Of a stretch of DNA of 64,000 bases, positions 28,890 to 37,329 are shown piece after piece. Both the position numbers and the translations under genes were made by a program. The notes beneath the pieces were generated by a model, which did not search any database, had not been told where the DNA came from, and was given only the letters and a program-made list of their open reading frames with translations. Each line of letters starts with the position of its first letter. The first letter of the stretch is position 1. Source of the stretch: G965279335 sp965279285 (GTDB taxonomy: Bacteria; Pseudomonadota; Gammaproteobacteria; DSM-16500); NCBI GenBank assembly GCA_965279285.1, contig OZ257147.1, positions 124,001 to 188,000 of the forward strand, read 5' to 3'.

Positions 28890-29200
28890 TGAGTTCACTA
28901 AGAGCTACAAATCGTAAGCCAACTCACCCGGGTGAAACGTTACGTGAAGATGTTTTGCCTGAGCTTGGTATCAGTCAAGGTGAGTTTGCAAAACATTTAC
29001 GTGTGTCACGCCGTACTATCTCAGAAATTCTTCATGAACGTAGACCACTGACGCCAGATATGGCATTAAGGTTGGCACATTTTCTTGGTACAACGCCAGA
29101 AAGTTGGCTTAACATGCAACAGGCATTGGACATTTGGGAACTAGAGCGGAAATATGCGGCGATTTATAAAGCAGTTGAGAAAGCATCTTCGTTTGTATAA
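28889..29200 (+). CDS. higA: HigA-family HTH antitoxin
   Basis: 103 aa. PTHPGETLREDVLPELGIS, then QGEFAKHLRVSRRTISEILHERRPLTPDMALRLAHFLGTTPESWLNMQ is a textbook HigA (XRE-type HTH, about 25-80). The start overlaps the toxin stop in TAATG, so translation is coupled. HigA binds HigB and represses the common promoter at 28568-28595. Nothing is missing. Confidence 0.93.
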   Translation: MSSLRATNRKPTHPGETLREDVLPELGISQGEFAKHLRVSRRTISEILHERRPLTPDMALRLAHFLGTTPESWLNMQQALDIWELERKYAAIYKAVEKASSFV

Positions 29201-29322
29201 AATTTTAGAATCAAACAGAACTTCTAAATGACTGACGTTTATGCTTAACTAAGTAGCACATCATCTAATCAATAAGTTATCCATGAACAAAGTGGCGGGC
29301 CTTCATCACAGACCCTCTTGGT

Positions 29323-29350
29323 TTGCATTTAAATTATAATAATGTATAAT
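29323..29350 (+). promoter_or_regulatory. Promoter of the first coiled-coil paralogue
   Basis: TTGCAT, 16 bp, TATAAT, followed by TTCAGTACTTTTTA. The same boxes, spacing and flanks are repeated before the second paralogue at 30759-30786, which supports function. Confidence 0.6.
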
Positions 29351-29413
29351 TTCAGTACTTTTTACTCACAACAACTCTACAATAATTTATAAATAATAAA
29401 ACGAGAAATAACC

Positions 29414-30346
29414 ATGTCCTCAAACAGAAGAAAAGCCACAGAAGCACTTCACAAAGCAAGTGAAACAACCACAGCCAATGATGCAATTCCTGTTGATAGT
29501 AAACAGCATTCAAAAAAACAATGTACACAAGAACCAATGAATCGAGTTGCGGCGCTAGAAAAGCAAATTGCAGATCAAAAAACCTTGCTAGAAAAAAAAG
29601 AAACCGAAGCTAAGAACCTAAATAGCAATATTGCTGCGCTCACTACTAATAACGCCCAACTCAGAGAATACATGAATTTGGCCTATTTTGCTCTATCTAC
29701 AGCGCATGCTGAGCTTGCTACAGCAAATCGCACTATATCCGAGAAAGATGCAAAACTTATTGAAACAACTTGCACCCTAATAATAAGAAATGCTGAGCTT
29801 GCTACAGCAAATCGTACTATATCCGAAAAAGATATAGCACTTATTACAGCAGCTCGCAGCATATCAGAAAAAAATACAATAATTGCTGAGCAAGAGCGCT
29901 TTATATCAGAACAAAATAAAACTGTTAATTCGTCAACTGAAGCCATATGCAACATGGAGACACAACTTGTTAAAGCAGAACGCATCATATCCAAAAAAAG
30001 TACGACAATAGCTGAAATGAAGCAGGAAATTAACTTTTTACACGCAAAATTAGACTATATAGAAAAGCCTGAGATAGATCCATTTCTTATCCCTGAAGTA
30101 AACACAACTACCACGTCAACAAACAACAATCCCGATCTAAACCCTGCTACCGCTGTAAATCAAACATCAGCTCATCAAACTAGAGCTCCTTTAACGATTA
30201 GCGTAGACTCACCTACAGCTCACTATAACAGTAGTGAGCCAAACAGTACTCATACCACATCATCAAGCACTTTGTTTGCAACATCCCCAAGAACCGCATC
30301 TCCTGTTGGAACAGTATCACCACCCAAAAATTTTCGGCCCTCGTAA
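29414..30346 (+). CDS. Coiled-coil protein with Ser/Thr/Pro tail, paralogue 1
   Basis: 310 aa. The N-terminus is short and basic (MSSNRRKATEALHKA), followed by a possible nuclear-localisation-like patch SKQHSKKQ. Residues about 45-215 are a long coiled coil containing degenerate repeats with the core ANRTISEKD. The last 90 residues are disordered and Ser/Thr/Asn/Pro-rich; they contain APLTISVDSPTA and FATSPRTASP, both shared with the next gene. No signal peptide or enzyme motif. It is a tandem duplicate of 30862-31677 with a conserved promoter. Function unknown; a secreted or structural role is a guess. Confidence 0.75.
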   Translation: MSSNRRKATEALHKASETTTANDAIPVDSKQHSKKQCTQEPMNRVAALEKQIADQKTLLEKKETEAKNLNSNIAALTTNNAQLREYMNLAYFALSTAHAELATANRTISEKDAKLIETTCTLIIRNAELATANRTISEKDIALITAARSISEKNTIIAEQERFISEQNKTVNSSTEAICNMETQLVKAERIISKKSTTIAEMKQEINFLHAKLDYIEKPEIDPFLIPEVNTTTTSTNNNPDLNPATAVNQTSAHQTRAPLTISVDSPTAHYNSSEPNSTHTTSSSTLFATSPRTASPVGTVSPPKNFRPS

Positions 30347-30758
30347 AAAAATTATGCTCATTTAAATCTGAGGATTACTAGATCAAAGCTTTACAGGAAA
30401 TACACGAGCAAAAAACTGAGGATTTTTTAGTGGCTCAAACACATCTTGTAAATATTATGGCATAAATTGTGCGCGCCCACTCGTACCGTCAGAAAAATGG
30501 ACATTGAGAATTATAATTTCATTGATTTCCTTAATCAGCTTGCCCACTTGCGATTCATTTTTATTATCGCTCAAAAAAAATTTGTGAAAAGCTATAACAT
30601 ATTCTCGTTTTGCTTAGTGTTAATAGCATAATAGATAAACTTAAAAAACCCTTAAAAAGGTCGGAGAAAAATTTAACATCACTGGTTCTAAGGTTTGTCA
30701 TATAATCAAGAAGTTATTCATGATTACTTTCACAGCCCTTACAATAGACCCTCTTCAT
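30347..30758. other. Spacer between the two paralogues
   Basis: No gene of normal size. A 28-codon stretch at about 30382-30465 (reading IKALQEIHEQKTEDFLVAQ) looks like a coding relic without a start. The last 80 bases are homologous to the region upstream of paralogue 1, showing that the duplication unit included the promoter. Confidence 0.4.
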
Positions 30759-30786
30759 TTGCATTTCAATCGAAATAATGTATAAT
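30759..30786 (+). promoter_or_regulatory. Promoter of the second coiled-coil paralogue
   Basis: TTGCAT, 16 bp, TATAAT, same architecture and flanks as 29323-29350. Confidence 0.6.
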
Positions 30787-30861
30787 TTCAGTACTTTTTA
30801 TTCATACCAATTCTACAATACTTTATATAAATAATGCCTTTCCATAAAACGAGAAATAACC

Positions 30862-31677
30862 ATGTCCTCAAACAGAAGAAAAGCTGCAGCAGCACTTCAG
30901 GAAACAAATGAAACAATCACAGCCAATGATGCAATTCCTGCTGATAGTAAACAGCATTCAAAAAAACAACGTATACAAGACCAAGTTGCGATGCTAGAAA
31001 AGCAAGTGGCAGACCAAAAAGCCACTCTTACTTCACTAGAAAAAAAAGCAGCCGAAGGTGATGCTAAAATAACAAGTCAAGCTAACTATATTATTGCACT
31101 CTCTACCAACAATTCAGAATTCAAACAATACACAGATTGGGCAACTTCTACTGTCCTTACAATGCATACAGAACGTACTAAAGCGGTTCATACTATATCC
31201 GAAAGAGATATAGCACTTGCTGCAGCAAATCGCGCCATATCAGAAAAAGATGCAAAGCTTACTAAAGCACATTGCGCCATATTAGAAAAAAACGCAGCAC
31301 TTGCTACAGCAAATCAAACCATAGCTCAAATGGAATACGAAAATAAAAATTTAAAAATAAGATTAAATGCTGTACTAAGCTTTGATACAAATTCATTCCT
31401 TGCTCCTGAAATAAACACGAGCACCACTTCAAGAAGCAATAACAATTCCGCTCTAAATCCTCCTACGTCTGCAAACCAAACATCTGTTCATCAAGCTAGA
31501 GCTCCTTTAACGATTAGTGTAGACTCACCCACAGCGAGCCACACCAGCAGTGAACCAAGCAGCACTCATACCACCACATCCTCAAGCACTTTCTTTGCAA
31601 CATCTCCGAAAGCAGCGTCTCCAAAAGCATCATCCTCTATTGGATTGCTACCACCACTTGTCCCTCCCTCTCCATAA
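30862..31677 (+). CDS. Coiled-coil protein with Ser/Thr/Pro tail, paralogue 2
   Basis: 271 aa, paralogue of the previous gene. The start region (MSSNRRKAAAALQETNE), the SKQHSKKQ patch, the ISEKD-type coiled-coil repeats and the tail with APLTISVDSPTA and FATSPKAASP are conserved. The coiled coil is shorter by several repeat units, so the two copies have diverged mainly by repeat gain or loss. The tail contains short Ser/Ala/Pro repeats (SPKAASPKASS). No known domain. Confidence 0.75.
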   Translation: MSSNRRKAAAALQETNETITANDAIPADSKQHSKKQRIQDQVAMLEKQVADQKATLTSLEKKAAEGDAKITSQANYIIALSTNNSEFKQYTDWATSTVLTMHTERTKAVHTISERDIALAAANRAISEKDAKLTKAHCAILEKNAALATANQTIAQMEYENKNLKIRLNAVLSFDTNSFLAPEINTSTTSRSNNNSALNPPTSANQTSVHQARAPLTISVDSPTASHTSSEPSSTHTTTSSSTFFATSPKAASPKASSSIGLLPPLVPPSP

Positions 31678-31746
31678 AGAAAAAATCAATGAAAGAATAA
31701 TTTAAATAATTTATACTAACGTTAAATTTCAAAGGATTGATCATAT

Positions 31747-33294
31747 ATGAATGAAAATGGACGCTTAGAAAATCTAAAATTCGATATACCTGCTGGGATT
31801 GTTGTATTTTTTGTTGCTGTTCCTTTATGTTTGGGAATAGCTCTTGCTTCGGGTGCACCTTTATTTTCAGGCATAGTTGCTGGCATTATCGGCGGCGTCA
31901 TCGTTGGAATCGCAAGCGGTTCAAGATTAGGGGTGAGCGGTCCTGCTGCGGGTTTATCTGCCGTAGTATTAACTTCTGTAGCAGCATTAGGAAATTCTTG
32001 GGAAGCTTTTTTATTAGCCGTCATGCTAGCTGGTGTATTACAAGTCTTAGCCGGTATGTTAGGCGGTGGAATTATTGCCTATTATTTTCCATCTTCGGTT
32101 ATAAAAGGCATGTTGACCGGCATTGGTATCATTATCATCTTAAAACAATTGCCCTTAGCTCTCGGTTTAAATGGAGAAACAAAAGGCATAATGGTTGATG
32201 AAGGAGTTAATAATATTTTTACGCCTTTTCATCACCTTTTACATTCAATTAAATTAGGGCCTACACTCATTACGCTAGGTTCACTGCTGGTGTTAATCTT
32301 ATATGATAAGCTTTTAGCCGCTCGTTATAAAATTTGTCGTATTCTGCAAGCACCCATTATCGTTGTTTTTCTCGGCATTTTAGTGACTTGGCTGGGAAAC
32401 CAAGAATGGTTGCCTTTTATGTTAGCGCAAAATGAGTTAGTTAATATTCCCGTTCCTTCTTCCACTATGGATTTTTTAAATCAGTTCAGTTTTCCCGATT
32501 TTTCTCAAATAAGCAATATTCAAGTTTATAAAATTGCTATTGTTATCGCGCTTATTGCAAGTTTAGAAACATTATTATGCGTAGAAGCAACTGATAAGTT
32601 AGATCCAAAAAAATATGTTACACCGACCGACAGAGAATTAAAGGCGCAAGGATTGGGTAATATTATTTCTGGTCTCATTGGTGGTTTGCCGATTACTCAA
32701 GTCATTGTGCGAAGCAGTGCAAATATTACCTTTGGTGCAAAAACAAAAGTATCTGCCATCCTTCATGGTTTATTGTTATTACTTTGTGTTACGACTATTC
32801 CAACATTATTAAATATGATTCCGCTCGCAACACTCGCTGCGATTTTATTTGTTGTTGGTTATAAATTAGCAGAGCCGAGTATTTTTATAAAAATGTACCG
32901 CTCAGGCTGGGAACAATTTTTGCCTTTCATCATCACTGTGCTAGGGATTGTATTGGAAGACTTATTAGTAGGGATAGCTATTGGTATGACACTGGCTATT
33001 TTTATTATTTTAAGAAACCACTATAAAAATTCTCATGAAACCTTTCATTATGAAGAAGATGAGCAAAAGAAAATACACTTAACTCTAGCAGAAGAAGTTT
33101 CATTTCTTAATAAAGGCAGTATTCTCAGGGAATTTAGAAATATCCCTTATGGAGCTGAGGTTATTATTGATTTTTCTCGTTCAAAAATAATAGACAAAGA
33201 TGTCGTAGAAGCCATACAAAATTTTATTGATAGCGCTAAAAGTAAAAAAATTAACGTACAATGTATAGGTGGTAACTATATGGACGCTCACTAA
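31747..33294 (+). CDS. SulP-family anion transporter
   Basis: 515 aa inner-membrane protein. It has about 11-14 hydrophobic helices in the SulP fold: DIPAGIVVFFVAVPLCLGIA (first helix), VSGPAAGLSAVVL (substrate site motif), GIGIIIILKQLP, and ANITFGAKTKVSAI. A short STAS-like C-terminal domain is present (EVIIDFSRSKIIDKDVVEAI, about 465-510). SulP proteins carry sulfate, bicarbonate or dicarboxylates; the sequence alone does not decide. It overlaps the next gene by one base (TAATG), so it is translationally coupled to an outer-membrane-like protein, which is unusual for SulP. Confidence 0.9.
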   Translation: MNENGRLENLKFDIPAGIVVFFVAVPLCLGIALASGAPLFSGIVAGIIGGVIVGIASGSRLGVSGPAAGLSAVVLTSVAALGNSWEAFLLAVMLAGVLQVLAGMLGGGIIAYYFPSSVIKGMLTGIGIIIILKQLPLALGLNGETKGIMVDEGVNNIFTPFHHLLHSIKLGPTLITLGSLLVLILYDKLLAARYKICRILQAPIIVVFLGILVTWLGNQEWLPFMLAQNELVNIPVPSSTMDFLNQFSFPDFSQISNIQVYKIAIVIALIASLETLLCVEATDKLDPKKYVTPTDRELKAQGLGNIISGLIGGLPITQVIVRSSANITFGAKTKVSAILHGLLLLLCVTTIPTLLNMIPLATLAAILFVVGYKLAEPSIFIKMYRSGWEQFLPFIITVLGIVLEDLLVGIAIGMTLAIFIILRNHYKNSHETFHYEEDEQKKIHLTLAEEVSFLNKGSILREFRNIPYGAEVIIDFSRSKIIDKDVVEAIQNFIDSAKSKKINVQCIGGNYMDAH

Positions 33295-34175
33295 TGCGTT
33301 TATTTTTTTTCTTTTGTGGTATGCTTTTTTCTTTGCTTACCTACAGCTCAACCATAAATCAACTTCCAACACCAATAAATCAGCCGCCCATGATTGGAAA
33401 TCTTGCCTTGCCACTCTCACAACAGCCCGGCCCATTAATGAGCTTTGGTCAAAATACGATTGCAAAAAATAACACCCAGTTTTTTTTATTTGCCGATGAT
33501 TACAAAGGAGCAAACCAACAATTTATCGACGTAATGCCTTGGATAGTTTATGGAATCACCGATGATTTATCCATTTTTATTAATGCGCCTATTGCGATGA
33601 AGTATCAGCAAGGCAATCAGCATTCTGCTGGCTTTGAAGATCTTGTTTTACAATTAGAAGATATCGTTTACACCAACACAACATCTTCTTTTTTTGATCA
33701 AGCGACGATTGTGACAAATGTTACATTACCTACTGGTTCTGCGACAAAACAACCAGCCACAGGCTTTGGTTCATCCACTTTATTTTTAGGTTTCACTTTA
33801 TCGCGTATGTATGTTGACTGGTATCTTTTTACTTCAAACGGCGTCATGCTAACTACCACACATAACCATACAAAACCGGGCAATGAATTTTTTTATCAGG
33901 GTGGGATCGGTAAAAATATTGCGAATGTGAATGATTGGATTTTTGCTTGGTTAGTGGAGGGCGATGGGCAATACTCTCAGCGTGATAGAACAAGTGGCGT
34001 AAGTGATACTAATTCAGGTGGAAATATTATTTATGTTACGCCGTCACTATGGGCTTCATCAAAAAAATGGATTTTTCAATTAGGTGTTGGTGTGCCTGTG
34101 GTGCAAAATATCTATGGAAATCAAGGGAAAAATGCTTATTTAGTTGCGGCTAGTGTGGGGTGGACTTTGGGGTAG
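33294..34175 (+). CDS. Outer-membrane beta-barrel-like protein
   Basis: 293 aa with an N-terminal signal peptide (FFFFCGMLFSLLTYSS, cleavage about 19-20). After a Pro/Gln-rich linker the rest alternates polar and aromatic residues as in beta-barrels: MPWIVYGITDDLSIFINAPIA, ATIVTNVTLPTGSA, NDWIFAWLVEGDGQY, WIFQLGVGVPVVQ, and LVAASVGWTLG at the end. This resembles the MetA/phenol-pathway-like outer-membrane proteins common in Legionella. It is coupled to the SulP gene, so a role in substrate entry for that transporter is a reasonable inference. Confidence 0.72.
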   Translation: MRLFFFFCGMLFSLLTYSSTINQLPTPINQPPMIGNLALPLSQQPGPLMSFGQNTIAKNNTQFFLFADDYKGANQQFIDVMPWIVYGITDDLSIFINAPIAMKYQQGNQHSAGFEDLVLQLEDIVYTNTTSSFFDQATIVTNVTLPTGSATKQPATGFGSSTLFLGFTLSRMYVDWYLFTSNGVMLTTTHNHTKPGNEFFYQGGIGKNIANVNDWIFAWLVEGDGQYSQRDRTSGVSDTNSGGNIIYVTPSLWASSKKWIFQLGVGVPVVQNIYGNQGKNAYLVAASVGWTLG

Positions 34176-34222
34176 TTTCAAAATCAAAAGTCTATACTTC
34201 ATTTCAGCGTGATTAATTTTTT

Positions 34223-35356
34223 CTACATAATAGAACAACTTGTTTTCTTTATTGTACCAACAACGACTGTTGCTGTAACAACTCCGGCTCCTAATAAAAC
34301 ATTTCGATTTTTCCAGAATGGGGTAGGTGTAGAAGTGTCGACCATTTTTGCAGAAAGTGTAACATCTTGGTTTTTTTGATCCTTCTCTGCGTGTTTTTCA
34401 TTATCTTGTTGAGCTTGTGCTAGCACAGGGATAACAGAAGGATTTAACATAAATTTAAACGAGCATATTCTTTGTTTGAAAGCCTCTTTTATTAAGTGGG
34501 TAATTTTACTTTTTTTCTCTTCTTGACTTACTTCCGTATGTAAAATTTTATTAATTTCTTCTTTTGCATCTAAGTTAAATCTGAATTCTAACCACCTAAT
34601 GAGCAAATCAGACTCTTTCTGCCTTGTTTCTGTAAGAGGTACTTTTAAATTCCAACAATCATCTTTAAATTCATCGGCAAAAGAGCCGTCATGAGCCATA
34701 GGATGTACACCACTTTCTGTGCCGTCTGAAGACCAACAAACGTTCTTCCATGAAAATTTATTTGCGAATGTTCTAGCTAAAAAACTAGGTCTTGGTTCAC
34801 CTATGCAATCTTCATTGTATTTTTTGACTAAATCAAATAAAACAAGTGTGCTTAAAAAGCTGGCAGGATTTCTTCCGGTTTCAGCGAGTAAAAAACTGGA
34901 AACAAGTAAAGGAAATGAAGGTGATAAATCATTTATATAAGCAAATTTACCCGTATTAACTACATTAGCAGATCCACTTAATATTCCATACATAATCTCT
35001 GTCACGAGAACGTTCGTTCTTTCTCCTGCAAAACGATCTCCCGTAAGTTCATACCAAATTGTCATCCAAGTAAGCATTTCATCATATGTGTAGTTGATTG
35101 ATGGATAGTCTGGCCCTTTATTATTTTTATTTAAAAAATAAACCAATTTTAATTTTTTTTCTGCGTCATCGGTCTCATAAAATTTTCTGATAAAATCATC
35201 TTTATGTTGTTGATCAAATGGAAAATCAAATTGAATGTTTTGTATTTTTTCTTTTTTAGCATCAACACTCATTTTGTAAATTAAAAGTATCACATTATCA
35301 ATATCTCTCATTGTTTTTATTTTATTTTTTAATGCTTCCTTAGGTAAAAATTGCAA
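34223..35356 (-). CDS. Putative effector with C-terminal CaaX box (CSIM); 5' end disturbed
   Basis: 377 aa from a TTG at 35356, but coding sequence continues in frame upstream for 38 codons (from 35470; SEQEVTLDDTTLRYILNK...) without any usual start, up to a TAG at 35473. An ATG at 35484 in the neighbouring frame reads MYQI and would join it after a single-base change. So the gene is either frameshifted near 35473 or starts unusually. The body is soluble and helical and matches no family I know. The end is a hydrophobic segment (VLLGAGVVTATVVVGTI, about 354-370), then KKT-S-CSIM and stop. CSIM is a textbook farnesylation box, the same four residues that end prelamin A. In Legionella, host prenylation of effector CaaX boxes is established. 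No signal peptide. Confidence 0.65.
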   Translation of the reverse strand: MQFLPKEALKNKIKTMRDIDNVILLIYKMSVDAKKEKIQNIQFDFPFDQQHKDDFIRKFYETDDAEKKLKLVYFLNKNNKGPDYPSINYTYDEMLTWMTIWYELTGDRFAGERTNVLVTEIMYGILSGSANVVNTGKFAYINDLSPSFPLLVSSFLLAETGRNPASFLSTLVLFDLVKKYNEDCIGEPRPSFLARTFANKFSWKNVCWSSDGTESGVHPMAHDGSFADEFKDDCWNLKVPLTETRQKESDLLIRWLEFRFNLDAKEEINKILHTEVSQEEKKSKITHLIKEAFKQRICSFKFMLNPSVIPVLAQAQQDNEKHAEKDQKNQDVTLSAKMVDTSTPTPFWKNRNVLLGAGVVTATVVVGTIKKTSCSIM

Positions 35357-35509
35357 AACAAAAGCAAATTTTTCTTGATTAAGTTTAACCCAATCTGAAA
35401 TGCCGTCATTAGGTCCCTTATTTAAGATATATCTTAAGGTAGTGTCATCCAGCGTTACTTCTTGTTCTGACTAATCTGATACATATCTATCTTAACGATT
35501 AAAACACAA

Positions 35510-35803
35510 TTATTTTGGGGCTCCAACTCTTTTTAATTGAAATTCATACGACTCTAGCTTTTCTGCGATTTCATAAGCAAGCTCTTGTATTGACCGTTTT
35601 TTATTGTGGTTGGCCTCTAGACTTAAATTTCCAATCAACTGCTCTAAATCATAATCACCTAACCGAACATTAATAATACTTTCCTTATTCGGTTTTGATT
35701 GCTTGAGCTTGATGAGCAAGTCATCTAGCAAAGCATATTCAAGACACTCAACAATAAAATCTCTTTCATCTGCATATAATTCAATGTTTATAGTTTTAGC
35801 CAT
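35510..35803 (-). CDS. Small hypothetical protein
   Basis: 97 aa from the ATG at 35803, which has GGA at a fitting distance; an ATG 21 bp upstream has no site. The N-terminus looks like a beta-alpha unit (AKTINIELYADERDFIVECLEYALL). The C-terminus is helical and acidic/basic (SIQELAYEIAEKLESYEFQLK). No family recognised. It sits in a region of antitoxin-like small genes and may be one. Confidence 0.55.
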   Translation of the reverse strand: MAKTINIELYADERDFIVECLEYALLDDLLIKLKQSKPNKESIINVRLGDYDLEQLIGNLSLEANHNKKRSIQELAYEIAEKLESYEFQLKRVGAPK

Positions 35804-35845
35804 ACTTTTCCAGTAACAATACAATAGTTTATGAGGTCTTGCTTT

Positions 35846-35991
35846 CTATATTGAATTTACCCCTAAAAGCCTTTTTAAACCATGCTGATATGATCTATTT
35901 TCATTTCCATCATGGCCATCTGTGACCTCTGCTAACCAGACATTCTCATGAGTGGAGTCATTAATAATATAAGCACGGGTTTTTTACTCAT
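35846..35991 (-). pseudogene. Collapsed toxin gene remnant (zeta-like?)
   Basis: ATG 35991 overlaps the stop of the preceding small gene (ATGA) and reads MSKKPVLIL, the usual opening of zeta-like ATPases just before their P-loop. No P-loop follows. Instead, in the next frame, a tail-like stretch (YIINDSTHENVWLAEVTDG, ending GLKRLLGVNSI) runs to TAG 35846. This would fit a toxin gene with a large internal deletion. The family assignment is tentative. Confidence 0.35.
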
Positions 35992-36218
35992 CGAGTTCTT
36001 TCTAACTTCTGGCCACGAGTAACTAATGTTGCTGGTGGCAAATGTTTAATAAATTTATGCTTTCCGTCAGGAAATACCTCTACTAAGTCTCCATTTTTAC
36101 TAATAAGAACACTGCTACCAGATGCAAGAGCAGCCCAGTAAGCTTGCTTAAATGCTATAATCGCAAGCTCAGGAATATGTTCCTCCAGAAAAGACATCGC
36201 TTCTTCGCTGAGCGCCAT
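35988..36218 (-). CDS. Small antitoxin-like protein, orphan
   Basis: 76 aa. Helical N-terminus (MALSEEAMSFLEEHIPELAI) and a C-terminal beta unit (SGSSVLISKNGDLVEVFPDG, then HLPPATLVTRGQK). Proteins of this pattern are found directly before zeta-like ATPase genes as presumed antitoxins; a remnant of such a gene overlaps its stop here. It differs from the 63-aa partner at 23185-23376 but has the same general plan. Without its toxin it is an orphan. Confidence 0.6.
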   Translation of the reverse strand: MALSEEAMSFLEEHIPELAIIAFKQAYWAALASGSSVLISKNGDLVEVFPDGKHKFIKHLPPATLVTRGQKLERTR

Positions 36219-36366
36219 AAATTGGCCCCTATGTTAATTTATTTTTTGTTGCATCGCATCAATATATTTTATATTATCAGATACACGAGCGCAATTCTGC
36301 CAATTATTTCACATAACGTTGGTATTGTGTTAAAATCTGCGTTTACAATTTAAAGAGAATTAAGTT

Positions 36367-37179
36367 ATGCCAAAGGTAAGTAGCGCAGGTTTTGATGAGA
36401 AAGAGTCATTGCTTCCCGGTGAACATTCTACAAACAATTCACAAGAGAAAATACTACAAATAATAAAGCAACAACCTGTAATGAAAAAAATAAGTTCTTT
36501 TTTGAAAATAGATGAAAGATTAAAATTACGCAGCACGTGCAACAGCTTTCAGGAGAATCTTCTTCTTTTTCCTCACCCTTTTTTTCTTTTCTCCGATGAT
36601 TTACAAAAAACTCCGCTTTCTGAACGTGAAGCAATCAAAAAAAGCTTAGAAGAAGATTTAAAAATATTAAATAAAAGGAAAGAAGCTTTTGATCTAAATT
36701 TCGAGATACACCCTACTTTTTGTGTACCTGCATACTGCCAGCAGAATGCTAATAAATCTTCTTTTACCGGTACCTGCTGCTTTCCTTTTCCTCACACAGC
36801 TGAGAACAACAACCTCTTAAAATGGAAATGCTCTGCTTTTTGGAATGAATTTTTTTGTTTTACTTTCCGTGTGGAAAAACACGGTCGCGTAGGAGACTGG
36901 GTTGCAGGTAAATTGTTGCAATGTTGTGTATTTGATTTCAATGCTATTGTTATGCCTATATGTATCGGGCGGCCAGAATTAGCTCTTACCTGTATAGGGT
37001 CTCACATGATAACAAATTATTGCCATACATATTCTACGTTTAAAGATATAGATAAAAAAGTAGCTTCTATAAAAAAACACCAAAGTTTTTGGCGCATTTA
37101 TAACCCTATCCAACTCAATTATCTAATGCTGACAAATGAACAGAAGGATGAAAGCAAAATTATGAGGATGGAAAGGTAA
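36367..37179 (+). CDS. F-box-like domain protein, putative effector
   Basis: 270 aa. Residues about 33-70 (IKQQPVMKKISSFL, then KIDERLKLRSTCNSFQENL) fit the F-box pattern: hydrophobic positions before I--FL, then D--LR--C--F. F-boxes bind Skp1 and recruit SCF ubiquitin ligase, and several Legionella effectors carry one. The rest is Cys- and Phe-rich (CVPAYCQQN, TGTCCFPFPH, FFCFTFRVEKHG, LLQCCVFDF) without a known fold, and could be a substrate-binding part. No signal peptide. The assignment rests on a pattern match; the canonical Leu-Pro at the F-box start is replaced by Gln-Pro. Confidence 0.5.
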   Translation: MPKVSSAGFDEKESLLPGEHSTNNSQEKILQIIKQQPVMKKISSFLKIDERLKLRSTCNSFQENLLLFPHPFFLFSDDLQKTPLSEREAIKKSLEEDLKILNKRKEAFDLNFEIHPTFCVPAYCQQNANKSSFTGTCCFPFPHTAENNNLLKWKCSAFWNEFFCFTFRVEKHGRVGDWVAGKLLQCCVFDFNAIVMPICIGRPELALTCIGSHMITNYCHTYSTFKDIDKKVASIKKHQSFWRIYNPIQLNYLMLTNEQKDESKIMRMER

Positions 37180-37329
37180 GAAAGCTTTGGAGTCGCCTTA
37201 TATTTTTCCTGAACAGAAAATTTGCCAATAACGCATCCGCCATATTTTTTAAGTTAAAAGTTCTTGCGCAATCAAAGTGCCTCTTACTAGCGTAGTTTCA
37301 ATTCAATCTTGTATTATATTTCTACGTGA

